The notes below the pieces were generated by a model. It saw only the letters and a list, made by a program, of their open reading frames with translations. It made no database searches and was not told where the DNA came from. A DNA stretch of 64,000 bases from an uncultured Acidobacteriota bacterium. GTDB taxonomy: Bacteria > Acidobacteriota > Thermoanaerobaculia > UBA5066. The stretch lies in contig CAIMWE010000253.1 of the NCBI GenBank assembly GCA_903845115.1, forward strand, positions 1 through 64,000, in the 5' to 3' direction. Shown piece after piece: positions 52,235 through 60,939 of the stretch (position 1 is its first letter; each line of letters begins with the position of its first letter). Position numbers and translations under genes: made by a program.

Positions 52235-55200
52235 ATGAAAGAGCTCACCCCGTTCCCGATGAAGAGCGCCCCCGGTCCCGGCGACCCGGCGGAAGGCCTG
52301 GACGCGACCAGGCTCGACGAGGGCGCTGCGAAGCCCGGGGAGGACTCCGTCTGGAGGTCTACCCTGGAGGTCGTGCAGGGGGAGTCCAGCCGGCGCCTCG
52401 TGCACCTCGGAAGCGCCCCCGTCCGCCTGGGCCGGGCGGCCACGAACGACGTCGTGCTCTTGGACGACGGCGTCTCTCGCGCGCACGCCGAGATCCGTTT
52501 CGAGGGCGGCGGCTACGTCCTCCACGACCTCGACTCGTCCAACGGGACGCGGGTCGACGAGGTTCGCGTCAAGAGCCTGCCCCTGAAGGGAGGGGCGCGG
52601 ATCGGTCTCGGAGGGGCGGTCCTCCTCTTCTCCCAGCCGAACCCCGAAGTGGCCGAGGGGGACCGCCTCGCCCTCATGGCGAGGAGCGACCTCCTCTCCA
52701 CGCTGGCGCCTCCCACGCGGGCGGCGGCGGCGAAGCTGATGACCGTCCGGTTCGTCCCCCGCGGCGCCCAGCTCCTCAGGCAGTCCGCCCCGATGGAGGG
52801 GATCCTGTTCCTCCACAGGGGCCGCCTGCGGGTCGTCGAGGTGAACGACGAGGGAGGAGAGCGGGTGGTGGCCCGCATCGAGGCCGGAGACCACTTCGGC
52901 GAGCGCGCGCTCGTGGCCGCCGTCTCGGCGCCACAGACGCTCGTCGCGGACGCAGACTCGTGCGTCCTCGAGCTGACGAAATCGGCGCTGGACGGGCTCC
53001 TCCAGAAGGACCCGCACCAGAGCCAGGCGATGGCCGGGACGGTCCGGCTCAAGCTCCAGACGGCGCAGCGGAAGGCCGCGAAGCCGCCGGCGCTCCCGAC
53101 GGCCAAGGCCGCCCCGGCCGCCGCCGCCACGGCCCTTCCTGTCCTCCCGGCCGCCCGGGCCGTCCGGACCGACGACCTCGACGACGTCGTCACCTCCACC
53201 GACGTCGTCATCGTGGGCGAGGACAAGAAGATCCTCCAGGCCAAGGAGCGTCTCGAGACCTTCGCGAAGGACGAGCTCCCGGTCCTGATCGTCGGGCCGC
53301 AGGGATCGGGCAAGAGGACCTTCGCCCGCCATGCCCACCACGCCGGCTCGCACAAGGGACAGCCGTACATCGAGATGTCCACCGCCGATCCCGGCCCCGG
53401 GGGCCCTGGCGCGGCGATCTTCGGAGTCGAGCCGCAGACGGGGAGCGCCGCGAAGGGCCAGGTCGGCTTCCTCGAGATGGTCGGGGAGGGGACGCTGGCC
53501 GTCGTCCACGCCGAGCTGCTCGACGCCCACCTCCAGGCTCTCCTCGCGAGCTACCTCAAGCTCGGCTGGTTCCACCGGCTGCAGGGCCAGGGAGTGGTGA
53601 AGTGCAGGACCCGCGTCGTCCTCCTCGCCACCGGAGACCAGGCCTCGGTCCTCGAGAAGCTGATCCCGGAGCTGCGCGAGATGCTCGCCAAGCGCGTCGT
53701 CGCGATCCCGCCGCTCGCCTCACGCCTGAAGGACATCCCGCTCCTGGCCGAGCACTACGTGAGGGTCTACGCCGCCTCGGCCGGCCGCAAGCCGGTCTCT
53801 CTCTCGCGCGAGGCCACCGACAAGCTGGTGTCGTACGGGTGGCCGGGGAACGTCCGCGAGCTCGAGAACGTGATGCAGCGGGCGGCGATCGTGACGGCCG
53901 AGGACTCGATCATCCCGGGCGACCTGATCTTCGTCTCCGCTCCCGAGAAGGAGATCCACAAGCTCAACCTCCTCCGGAACGACCGCGTCCGCAACTTCCT
54001 GCGCCACCCGAAGCTGATGGCGACGCTCCTCTGGATCGACCTGATCTTCGTCCTGGGCGTCCTCGCCGTCACGCTGTACGGGGGGACGCGCCCCGCCGGC
54101 CACCCCCTGGCCGAGTTCGCGACGAACCCCGGGATGCTGGTCACCTGGATCATCTGGTTCCCGGCGCTCCCCATCACCGCCTTCCTCGTCGGCCGGATCT
54201 GGTGCGGGGTCTGCCCGATCGCCTTCGCGGGCGACCTCGTCGGCAAGGTGAAACGCTACAACCTGCCGGTCCCGAAGATCTTCAAGCGCCTCGATTTCTG
54301 GCTCGTGGCCGCCTCCTTCATCCTGATCGACTACGTGGAGGAGCTCTTCGGCGTGGCGGACAGGCCGATCGCCACCGCGGTCCTCCTCATCGTCCTGATC
54401 TACCTCGCGATCGCCATGACGGTCTTCTGGGAGCGCAAGACGTTCTGCCGCCACATCTGTCCTCTCGCGGGGGTCCTCGGCGCCTACTCGTCCATGAGCA
54501 TGTTCGAGGTCCGGGGCAACAAGAAAGTCTGCCAGACGCAGTGCGGGGAGCACACCTGCTACAAGGGGACCGCCACGGTCGACGGGTGTCCCCTCTTCTC
54601 CTACCCGGCGTCGATGAACATGAACGCCGAGTGCATGATGTGCCTCAACTGCCTCAAGAGCTGCGACAACCGCGGCGTCCAGCTCAACGTCCGGCCCCCC
54701 TTGCAGGAGATCTGGCGCAACGGCCAGACGAGCCTCGCCCTCTCGGTCTTCGGCGTCATCCTCGTCGGCATGATGGCCAAGCACCAGTTCCCGAAGCTGG
54801 CCGTCTGGGCCCCCGTCCAGCAGCGGCTCGGCTGGTCCGACCAGTGGGCCCACACGATCCTCTACTTCGGCTCCATCCTGATCGCCGTCACGGCCTTCTG
54901 GCTCGCGTCGATCCTCTCCGCGGCGGCGTCCCGGGAGGGGATCACGAAGAACATGGCCACCTACGGGGTCGCCTTCATCCCGCTCGCCCTCTCGGGGCAC
55001 GTCGCGCACCTGGCGCACGAGATCCTGGGCGAGAAGCTCTACCTCCTGCTCGCCTACCCCGTGAAGCTCTTCCAGTCTCTCTTTGGCGGGGTCCCGATCG
55101 CCGCGTCCACCTTCCAGATCGCGCCGTTCGTCCCGGACCCGGTCATCACCTTCCTGAAGTTCCTGCTGGTGGCGGGAGGGGTCGTCGGCTCCGTCGTGGC

Positions 55201-55444
55201 GCTGGTCATGGTCTCCAGGCGCATCTCGACCGAGAACGTCTTCGCGCGGGCGATGCCGCACCTCCTCCTCGTCGGGGTCTTCTCCGTCGCCTACCTGATG
55301 ATCTTCACCGGGGCGAAGGCGGGGGAAGCGGCGCCGCCCCCGGCGGCGTCGCCCGTGGCGGCGGCCCCGGCGCCCCAGCCTGCCCCGGCCAACCGGCCCG
55401 CGCCGGCTCAGCCGGGAAGGAGGCCCGGGCCCGCCGTTCCCTGA
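52235..55444 (+). CDS. FHA + cNMP-binding + sigma-54-like AAA + [4Fe-4S] membrane fusion protein
   Basis: A 1069-residue protein with an unusual layout. FHA at 42-130 (RLGRAATNDVVL, VSRAHAEIRF, DSSNGTRVDEV). CNB-like domain at 147-262 (GDHFGERALV), but the phosphate-binding Arg is Gln (SAPQTLV). AAA at 322-565 with Walker A GPQGSGK (354-360) and YGWPGNVRELENVMQRA (534-550), yet the sigma-54 loop is lost and Walker B reads LAVVHAELLD with no acidic pair; there is no HTH. From 590 on lies a NapH/NosR/CcoG-like membrane iron-sulfur module: WCGVCP (656-661), FCRHICP (737-743), ferredoxin CMMCLNCLKSC (800-810) and further Cys at 766, 770, 775 and 785, then four or five more helices and a Pro/Ala tail. 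It may link redox state to FHA-phosphothreonine signals. It follows the zinc-ribbon gene by 15 bases. Confidence 0.82.
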   Translation: MKELTPFPMKSAPGPGDPAEGLDATRLDEGAAKPGEDSVWRSTLEVVQGESSRRLVHLGSAPVRLGRAATNDVVLLDDGVSRAHAEIRFEGGGYVLHDLDSSNGTRVDEVRVKSLPLKGGARIGLGGAVLLFSQPNPEVAEGDRLALMARSDLLSTLAPPTRAAAAKLMTVRFVPRGAQLLRQSAPMEGILFLHRGRLRVVEVNDEGGERVVARIEAGDHFGERALVAAVSAPQTLVADADSCVLELTKSALDGLLQKDPHQSQAMAGTVRLKLQTAQRKAAKPPALPTAKAAPAAAATALPVLPAARAVRTDDLDDVVTSTDVVIVGEDKKILQAKERLETFAKDELPVLIVGPQGSGKRTFARHAHHAGSHKGQPYIEMSTADPGPGGPGAAIFGVEPQTGSAAKGQVGFLEMVGEGTLAVVHAELLDAHLQALLASYLKLGWFHRLQGQGVVKCRTRVVLLATGDQASVLEKLIPELREMLAKRVVAIPPLASRLKDIPLLAEHYVRVYAASAGRKPVSLSREATDKLVSYGWPGNVRELENVMQRAAIVTAEDSIIPGDLIFVSAPEKEIHKLNLLRNDRVRNFLRHPKLMATLLWIDLIFVLGVLAVTLYGGTRPAGHPLAEFATNPGMLVTWIIWFPALPITAFLVGRIWCGVCPIAFAGDLVGKVKRYNLPVPKIFKRLDFWLVAASFILIDYVEELFGVADRPIATAVLLIVLIYLAIAMTVFWERKTFCRHICPLAGVLGAYSSMSMFEVRGNKKVCQTQCGEHTCYKGTATVDGCPLFSYPASMNMNAECMMCLNCLKSCDNRGVQLNVRPPLQEIWRNGQTSLALSVFGVILVGMMAKHQFPKLAVWAPVQQRLGWSDQWAHTILYFGSILIAVTAFWLASILSAAASREGITKNMATYGVAFIPLALSGHVAHLAHEILGEKLYLLLAYPVKLFQSLFGGVPIAASTFQIAPFVPDPVITFLKFLLVAGGVVGSVVALVMVSRRISTENVFARAMPHLLLVGVFSVAYLMIFTGAKAGEAAPPPAASPVAAAPAPQPAPANRPAPAQPGRRPGPAVP

Positions 55445-55445
55445 G

Positions 55446-56354
55446 CTAGTCCCCCTTCCGGTTCACCCGTTTCATCTGGAGCTCGACGTCGGCGGTCCTG
55501 TAGATCGAGCGTTCGCTGACCTCGAATTTGAGCCAGACCGTCTCGTACTTCTCGTGCGAGAGCTTGACGAGGTGGGTGCCGGGCTCCCGGAAGGCGTACT
55601 TCCTTCCCTCGGTGGCCCCGTCCCACCGGTCGGCCGTTCCGATGGAGTGGCCGTCCACCGAGATGCTGATGTCCTCCGGGGTGATGTTGAAGATCGCGTT
55701 CTCGCGGCAGTCGTAGGTCTGCGAGATCTGCGGCGCGCTGGGCGGCGCCGGCGGACGGGCCGCCTGGCCTTGGGGCGGCGCCGGCGGACGAGCTGCCTGG
55801 CCCTGGGGCGGCGCCGGGCGGGCCGCGGCGACCCGGACGGGGACCTGCTGGGGCGGCGCCCCGGCCGCGTCCGAGGCGAGCGGGTCCTTCCAGCTCTTCG
55901 CGGACGGCGCCCGGTTTCCCACGGGAGGGGCGGCCGGCGCGGCACCGGGAGACGCAGGAGAGGGCGGAGCGCCGGGCGGGAGGTTGTCGGGAACCGAGAA
56001 GGCCGACGTCGTGGCCGGACTCGGCTGGGTGACCGGGGCCTCCGCGGGCGCGGTGGGGACAGGAACGGCCGGAACCGGGGCGGCAGGCGCCGCGGAAGCC
56101 GCCACGGCGGGGACCGGGCCCGGAGCGGGAGCGCCCGGAGGGGGGGCATTCGACTTCATGTACGCCAGGGCACCCACGAGGACGACCAGCCCGCCCCCGA
56201 AGATCGCGATGGGCAGGACGGGGACCTTCCTCCCTGCCGCCGGCGACGCGCCCGGCGCTCCAGCCGGCCCGCCGACGCCCTGCCCGCAGCTCGCGCAGAA
56301 CCTCGCGCTGGAGTCCAGGTTCGCCCCGCAATTGGGGCAGACGGTCGTGCTCAT
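55446..56354 (-). CDS. Zinc ribbon, membrane helix and PEGA-like domain protein
   Basis: A 302-residue protein. A zinc ribbon at 5-24 (CPNCGANLDSSARFCASCG), one membrane helix at 47-65 (VLPIAIFGGGLVVLVGALAY), a long Ala/Pro region with a 12-residue tandem repeat (APPQGQAARPP), and a C-terminal beta domain (NITPEDISISVDGHSIG, YAFREPGTHLVKLSHEKYET) like PEGA domains, which are thought to bind surface polysaccharide or wall. It is convergent with the FHA fusion gene, one base apart. Function unknown. Confidence 0.8.
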   Translation of the reverse strand: MSTTVCPNCGANLDSSARFCASCGQGVGGPAGAPGASPAAGRKVPVLPIAIFGGGLVVLVGALAYMKSNAPPPGAPAPGPVPAVAASAAPAAPVPAVPVPTAPAEAPVTQPSPATTSAFSVPDNLPPGAPPSPASPGAAPAAPPVGNRAPSAKSWKDPLASDAAGAPPQQVPVRVAAARPAPPQGQAARPPAPPQGQAARPPAPPSAPQISQTYDCRENAIFNITPEDISISVDGHSIGTADRWDGATEGRKYAFREPGTHLVKLSHEKYETVWLKFEVSERSIYRTADVELQMKRVNRKGD

Positions 56355-56505
56355 GGTGGCCTCCCTATCAGACGCCGGTTCACCCGACGGTTCGTGGCGT
56401 GCCGCCGGTCGGGACCGGCTGCCTTCCGGCGATGGGAGCCGTCAACCCCGCATCTCCAGCTATTTCTGGCCTCGAGGAAAAAATCGTAGCACAGCGGGCT
56501 GCCCG

Positions 56506-59500
56506 TCAGTCCTTGGGAGGCGCCGGCGCGACGCGCGGCAGCTTCAGCGCCTCCACCTCGGCACCGAAGGCGGCTACCTCCGAAGAGAGGACGGACCGCC
56601 AGCGGGAGAGGATTCCGTCGAGCCTTTCCTTCAGGACGCCGTAGTAGGCGGCGGAGCCCGCCGTCGGGCGGCTGTCGGAGGCTCCCACCGCGGCGGCGAG
56701 GAACGTCCAGTCGTGGTCGAGCTTCGGCTCGTAGTTGAGGCTGTCCTCGTCGGCCCTGATGTCGGGGTTGGTCAGCTCGTGCTCCAGCGCCGTCAGCTTC
56801 CCGGCGAGGAGGTCCGCTCGGGCCTTCAGCGCCGCTCCCTTTCCGAGCCTCTCCGCCCGGGCCCCGAGGTCGAGGAGCTGGCCCCTCGTGTCACGGATCT
56901 CGAGGACGGCCCGGTGCGTGTCGGAGAGCCGGTCGCGGATCGCCAGCAGCAGGTCGTACTGTGCCGCGAGGTCCGCGGCGGTCGTCCGGTCTCCCGGCTT
57001 CGGGCGCACCTCGAGCGGGGAGGTCAGGACCTGCCCGGCCGCGCTCAGCCGCACCGTGTAGGTCCCCGCTCCCACCTTCGGAGGGGCCTTCTCGCCGTCG
57101 TTGAAGACCGCCTTCGGCACCAGCGTCGGCCGGAGGACGCGCATGTCCCAGACGGTCCGGTTGAGCCCGGCCTTGGGCTCCAGCGGCCTGTCCTTCGCCT
57201 TGTCCAGCTCCTTCCTCTCCGTCCGCTCCTTCAGGTCCCCGTCCGGGTCCGGTTTCTCGCTCGAGAGGGACCGGATCACCTCGGAGCCGGCGAGGACCTC
57301 CAGCCGGACGACCTCGCCCTTCTTCGGTTTCTCCTTCAGCCACCAGTCGATGACGGCCCCTTCGGGCATGTTCGTCCCGAGGTTCCGGGGCGGGTCGTCG
57401 GGGTCGGCCTTCTCGACCGGGAACCGCGCCGTGGGACGCGGCGGGAAGAGGTGGACCGCCGCCTGCTCCACCCGGTCGCTCCACTCCCGGAGCGGAGTCA
57501 GGTCGTCGAGGATCCAGAACGCCCGTCCCTGCGTCGCGACCACCAGGTCGCCGTTCTTGACGGCGAGATCGGTGATCGGGACGGCGGGGAGGTTCCGCTG
57601 GAAGGGGTGCCAGAGGCCTCCCCCGTCGAAGGAGACGAAGAGGCCGGTCTCGGTCCCGGCGAGGAGGAGCCCCTTCCGGACCGGGTCCTCCCGGACGACG
57701 CGCGCGAAGGCGCCCTCGGGCAGGCCCGAGTCGATCCGCTTCCACGACGCCCCGCCGTCGGTCGTCCGGAAGAGATACGAGCGGAAGTCGTCGAGCTTGT
57801 ACCTCGTCGCGGCCACGAACACCGTTCCCGGGTCGTGCGGCGAGGTCTCGATCGAGTTCACCTGGGCCCACTCGGGCATTCCGGAAGGGGTGACGTTCTT
57901 CCAGCTCTTTCCACCGTCGCGCGTGACGTGGACGAGCCCGTCGTCGGTCCCCGCCCAGAGGACCCCCTTCTCCTGCGCCGACTCCGCCAGCGCGAAGATC
58001 GTGCCGTACACCTCGACCCCGGTCACGTCCGTGGAGACCGGCCCCCCCGACTTCCCCTGCTTCGACCGGTCGTTCCGGGTCAGGTCGGGAGAGATCTCCC
58101 TCCACGTCTCTCCCTCGTTGCGGGACTCGAGGAGGACCTGCGCCGCGTGCCAGAGAACCGCCGGGTCGTGGCGCGACACCAGGATCGGGGCGTTCCACTG
58201 GAACCGGTACCGGAGGACCTCCGTGGCCCGGCCCGAGGTGAGCTGCGGCCACGCCATGATGAGGCGCGCCTGCCGCGTCCGGTGGTCGTACCGCGTGATC
58301 GCCCCGCCATACTCGCCGGCGTAGACGACCTCCGGGTCGGTGCGCGACGGGGCGATCCAGCCCGCCTCGCCGCCCCCGACCGGGTGCCAGTCCGTGAAGT
58401 CGATTCCGACGTCCGGCACCCCGGACGGGATCCCGACCGAGGAGTTGTCCTGCTGGGCGCCGTAGACCCAGTACGGGAACCGGTCGTCCGTGGCGACCCG
58501 GTAGAACTGGGCGGTGGGCTGGTTGTTCAGCGTCGACCAGCTCTGGCCGCCGTTCCAGCTGACCGTGGCCCCTCCGTCGTTCCCGAGGATCGCCCGCTTC
58601 GGGTCGTCGGGGTCGACCCAGAGGTCGTGGTGGTCGCCGTGCGGCGCCTTGACCGCGTCGAACGTGCGGCCGCCGTCGATCGAGCGGTGGAGCTCCACGT
58701 TCGGAAGCCACACCGCCTCGGGGTCTTTCGGGTCCGGGTAGACCCAGGAGTAGTACCAGGCCCTCTCCCGGATCTTGTGCTCGTCGTTGACCTGCCGGAA
58801 CTTCTCTCCCCCGTCGTCGGAGACGTAGAGCCCGCCCCTCTTTTTCGCCTCGACGATCGCGAAGACGCGGCCCGGGCGCGCGGCGGACGCCGCCACGCCG
58901 ACCCGGCCCCAGGTCTCCTCGGGGAGCCCTTCGGCCAGCTTCTTCCAGGTTTCCCCTCCGTCGGCGGACTTCCAGAGGGACGACCCGGGCCCGCCGGAGA
59001 CCAGCTCCCACGGGTGGCGGACCACCTCCCAGAACGCGGCGAAGAGGACGCGTGGGTTCGTGGGGTCCATCGAGAGGTCCGCGGCCCCCGTCTTCGCGTC
59101 GACGAAGAGGATCCGCTTCCACGATTTCCCTCCGTCCGCCGACCGGTAGATCCCGCGCTCCTCGTTCGGCCCGAATGCATGACCCTGCGCCGCCACGTAG
59201 ACGAGGTCCGGGTTCACCGGGTGGATCCGGACCCGCGCCACGTGCCGCGTCTTCTCGAGCCCCATGTTCTTCCACGACCGGCCCGCATCGGTCGACTTCC
59301 AGACGCCGTCCCCGTGCGAGAGGTTGCCGCGGATCGGGGACTCTCCCATCCCGGCCCAGACGACGTTGGGGTCGGACTCCGAGACGGCGAGCGCCCCGAC
59401 CGAGCCGGTCCGGAAGTCCTTGTCCGACACCGGGGCCCAGCCCGCTCCCCCGTCGGTCGTCTTCCAGACGCCGCCTCCCGTCCCGCCGAAGTAGTACGTC

Positions 59501-59685
59501 AGCCGGTCGCCCCGGACGCCCGCGACCGCCGTGACCCGGCCACCCCGGTAGGGACCGATGCACCGGAACGAGATTCCCTCCAGCTTCTCGGAGAGGGTCT
59601 TCTCTTTCGGGGGTTCGGCCGAGAGCGCCGGAAGGGTGACGCCGAGACCGGCGAGGAGCGCGAGCCTGAAGAGCAATGTCCGCAC
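56506..59685 (-). CDS. Large secreted VPS10/BNR beta-propeller protein
   Basis: A 1059-residue protein starting at GTG 59685 with AGGAGGAACC upstream. A signal peptide (1-22) is followed by many BNR motifs: TTDGGAGWAP, STDAGRSWKN, SADGGKSWKR, SADGGETWKK and RTTDGGASWKR. This is the family annotated as VPS10-domain or glycosyl hydrolase repeat proteins in Acidobacteria, Bacteroidota and Gemmatimonadota. A C-terminal region of about 200 residues (VLPFRP-like TYTVRLSAAGQVLTSPLEVR) is a fibronectin-like module. Catalytic residues of sialidases were not recognised. A weak -10, rc TATACT, is at 59713-59718. Confidence 0.85.
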   Translation of the reverse strand: MRTLLFRLALLAGLGVTLPALSAEPPKEKTLSEKLEGISFRCIGPYRGGRVTAVAGVRGDRLTYYFGGTGGGVWKTTDGGAGWAPVSDKDFRTGSVGALAVSESDPNVVWAGMGESPIRGNLSHGDGVWKSTDAGRSWKNMGLEKTRHVARVRIHPVNPDLVYVAAQGHAFGPNEERGIYRSADGGKSWKRILFVDAKTGAADLSMDPTNPRVLFAAFWEVVRHPWELVSGGPGSSLWKSADGGETWKKLAEGLPEETWGRVGVAASAARPGRVFAIVEAKKRGGLYVSDDGGEKFRQVNDEHKIRERAWYYSWVYPDPKDPEAVWLPNVELHRSIDGGRTFDAVKAPHGDHHDLWVDPDDPKRAILGNDGGATVSWNGGQSWSTLNNQPTAQFYRVATDDRFPYWVYGAQQDNSSVGIPSGVPDVGIDFTDWHPVGGGEAGWIAPSRTDPEVVYAGEYGGAITRYDHRTRQARLIMAWPQLTSGRATEVLRYRFQWNAPILVSRHDPAVLWHAAQVLLESRNEGETWREISPDLTRNDRSKQGKSGGPVSTDVTGVEVYGTIFALAESAQEKGVLWAGTDDGLVHVTRDGGKSWKNVTPSGMPEWAQVNSIETSPHDPGTVFVAATRYKLDDFRSYLFRTTDGGASWKRIDSGLPEGAFARVVREDPVRKGLLLAGTETGLFVSFDGGGLWHPFQRNLPAVPITDLAVKNGDLVVATQGRAFWILDDLTPLREWSDRVEQAAVHLFPPRPTARFPVEKADPDDPPRNLGTNMPEGAVIDWWLKEKPKKGEVVRLEVLAGSEVIRSLSSEKPDPDGDLKERTERKELDKAKDRPLEPKAGLNRTVWDMRVLRPTLVPKAVFNDGEKAPPKVGAGTYTVRLSAAGQVLTSPLEVRPKPGDRTTAADLAAQYDLLLAIRDRLSDTHRAVLEIRDTRGQLLDLGARAERLGKGAALKARADLLAGKLTALEHELTNPDIRADEDSLNYEPKLDHDWTFLAAAVGASDSRPTAGSAAYYGVLKERLDGILSRWRSVLSSEVAAFGAEVEALKLPRVAPAPPKD

Positions 59686-59884
59686 GGTTCCTCCTGAGAC
59701 ATCGTTGCAGACAGTATAGGCGGAAGAGGAGCCGTCTCCCCTGCCCGACGGCCGCCGTCCACGGCGCCCCCCGGCAGAGGGCTCCGATCCTCGGCTCTAC
59801 GGTTCTCGGCTCTACGGATTTCGGGGTCCAGGTCACACCTCCCCCGACAAGACGAGACGACCGGAGGGGTAAGGGTCGACATGA
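59686..59884. other. Intergenic region between the VPS10-like gene and higBA
   Basis: About 200 bases. It holds the leader of the VPS10-like gene and a 15-base-period duplication (CTCGGCTCTACGG at 59790-59802 and 59805-59817). Nothing else is supported. Confidence 0.4.
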
Positions 59885-59906
59885 ATACACGGCATCCGTG
59901 TATAAT
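59876..59906 (+). promoter_or_regulatory. higBA promoter
   Basis: TCGACA (59876-59881), a 19-base spacer and a perfect TATAAT (59901-59906). The -10 ends six bases before GTG 59913, consistent with leaderless mRNA. Confidence 0.65.
59885..59903. promoter_or_regulatory. higBA operator
   Basis: Perfect inverted repeat ATACACGG-cat-CCGTGTAT that overlaps the -10. HigA antitoxins repress their own promoter by binding such palindromes, so this is the likely autoregulatory site. Confidence 0.7.
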
Positions 59907-59912
59907 CCACCA

Positions 59913-60203
59913 GTGATCCGATCGTTCGACGATCCGGCCACCGAGAAGGTCTTCTATGGAGAGGACGACAGAGTTTCTCGACGCCTTCCGCGAGTGCTGT
60001 GGCCCTTGATCCGGCGGAAGCTGGATGCCCTTCACGCCGCCCTCTCCCTGGTCGACCTTCGCATCCCCCCCGGGAACCGCCTCGAGAGCCTCCGGGGCGA
60101 TCGGCAGGGACGCCACAGCATCCGAGTCAACGAGAGGCTCCGAATCACATTCCGCTTCGAGGGCGGCCAAGCATGGGAGGTGCGCTGTGAGGACTACCAC
60201 TGA
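59913..60203 (+). CDS. higB: HigB-family toxin (RelE superfamily)
   Basis: A 96-residue RelE-fold toxin from GTG 59913. It opens VIRSFDDPATEKVFYGEDD and has LRIPPGNRLESLRGDRQG and HSIRVNERLRITFRF, typical of the PF05015 HigB branch, a ribosome-dependent mRNA interferase. The toxin-first order with HigA behind is the usual hig layout. The operator and promoter lie directly in front. Confidence 0.9.
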   Translation: MIRSFDDPATEKVFYGEDDRVSRRLPRVLWPLIRRKLDALHAALSLVDLRIPPGNRLESLRGDRQGRHSIRVNERLRITFRFEGGQAWEVRCEDYH

Positions 60204-60225
60204 ACCGGTCGTGGACGTGAGGAAG

Positions 60226-60495
60226 ATGAAGCGTCCCCCGACGCATCCGGGCGAGATGTTGCGCGCGGAGTTCCTGGAGCCCCTCGGCTTGAGCCAGGCC
60301 GAGGCAGCCAGGCGGATGGGGATCACCACGAACCGCCTGAACGAGCTGGTCCGCGGAAAGCGCGGCGTCACGGCAGCCACGGCTCTTCATCTCGCCGACC
60401 TTCTAGGGACCTCTCCTGAGTTCTGGTTGAACCTTCAGACGGCCTGGGACCTCTGGCATGCCTACCAGGAAAGAGGCCACGGCAGAGCGGCCTGA
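60226..60495 (+). CDS. higA: HigA-family antitoxin
   Basis: An 89-residue HTH_3 protein: MKRPPTHPGEMLRAEFLEPL then LSQAEAARRMGITTNRLNEL (helix-turn-helix) and TAATALHLADLLGTSPEFWL, matching HigA. ATG 60226 is the family start; GTG 60211 and GTG 60187 are longer options. It neutralises HigB and represses the operon. It overlaps the 3' end of a recombinase remnant on the other strand. Confidence 0.9.
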   Translation: MKRPPTHPGEMLRAEFLEPLGLSQAEAARRMGITTNRLNELVRGKRGVTAATALHLADLLGTSPEFWLNLQTAWDLWHAYQERGHGRAA

Positions 60496-60790
60496 CGAAA
60501 TAGTCGTCGGTCCGGTCCGTCGTCGCCTGGCGTCTCTCGCGCGTCGAGCCCCGGCTCCTGCTCGGGGTCCACGCCCGGATCTTCTGGGGCCCCGAGCCTC
60601 GATCCCGGAAGCGTCGCCTCGCGGATCTCCTTGAGCTTCTTGATCGAGACGTGGGTGTAGATCTGGGTCGTCTCGAGAGAGGCGTGCCCGAGCATCTGCT
60701 GGATGACGTGGACGTCGCCCTCCTTCGAGCATCAGGGGCTCCATCGTGTGACGGATGGCCGACAGGCGCAGGTGCTGGGCGCGGAAGGAG
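60462..60790 (-). pseudogene. Frameshifted C-terminal fragment of a tyrosine recombinase
   Basis: Read from 60790 down, the first frame gives HLRLSAIRHTMEPLMLEGG, then a one-base shift near 60721 leads to GDVHVIQQMLGHASLETTQI and YTHVSIKKLKEI. Together these are the end of a XerC/D-like integrase: RH-box, the LGHASLETTQIYTH motif and the nucleophile Tyr. The N-terminal core is missing, so it is an inactive relic. It suggests that this patch arrived by recombinase-mediated integration. Confidence 0.75.
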
Positions 60791-60897
60791 AGCGGGAGCT
60801 GGATGTCCGCACGTTCTGCGGCACGCTCGCGGCGAACGTCTTGTCGCTCGGGGCCGGGACGCCTCTCGGGCCAGAGGGGCCCACCTTGGGCCCCCGT

Positions 60898-60939
60898 GGC
60901 CCGCGCACCCGTAACCTTCAACCTACAGACCTGGCCCCA
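60898..60939 (+). repeat. 42-base direct repeat, left copy
   Basis: Matches 61904-61945 in 38 of 42 positions (GGCCC-CGCACCCGTAACC... ending CCTG-CCCCA). It contains the last codons and stop of the GNAT gene. The two copies bracket the GNAT/RHH pair. Confidence 0.85.

Noticed and set aside
51098-53575. Long minus-strand open frame of about 825 codons
   Set aside because: Complement of the CNB, zinc-ribbon and FHA genes; composition is typical of the antisense of high-GC coding sequence.
51382-55449. 1355-codon plus-strand frame across the zinc-ribbon and FHA genes
   Set aside because: It is a +1-type shadow rich in Arg, Pro and Gly with no motif, while the chosen frames hold FHA, AAA and ferredoxin motifs.
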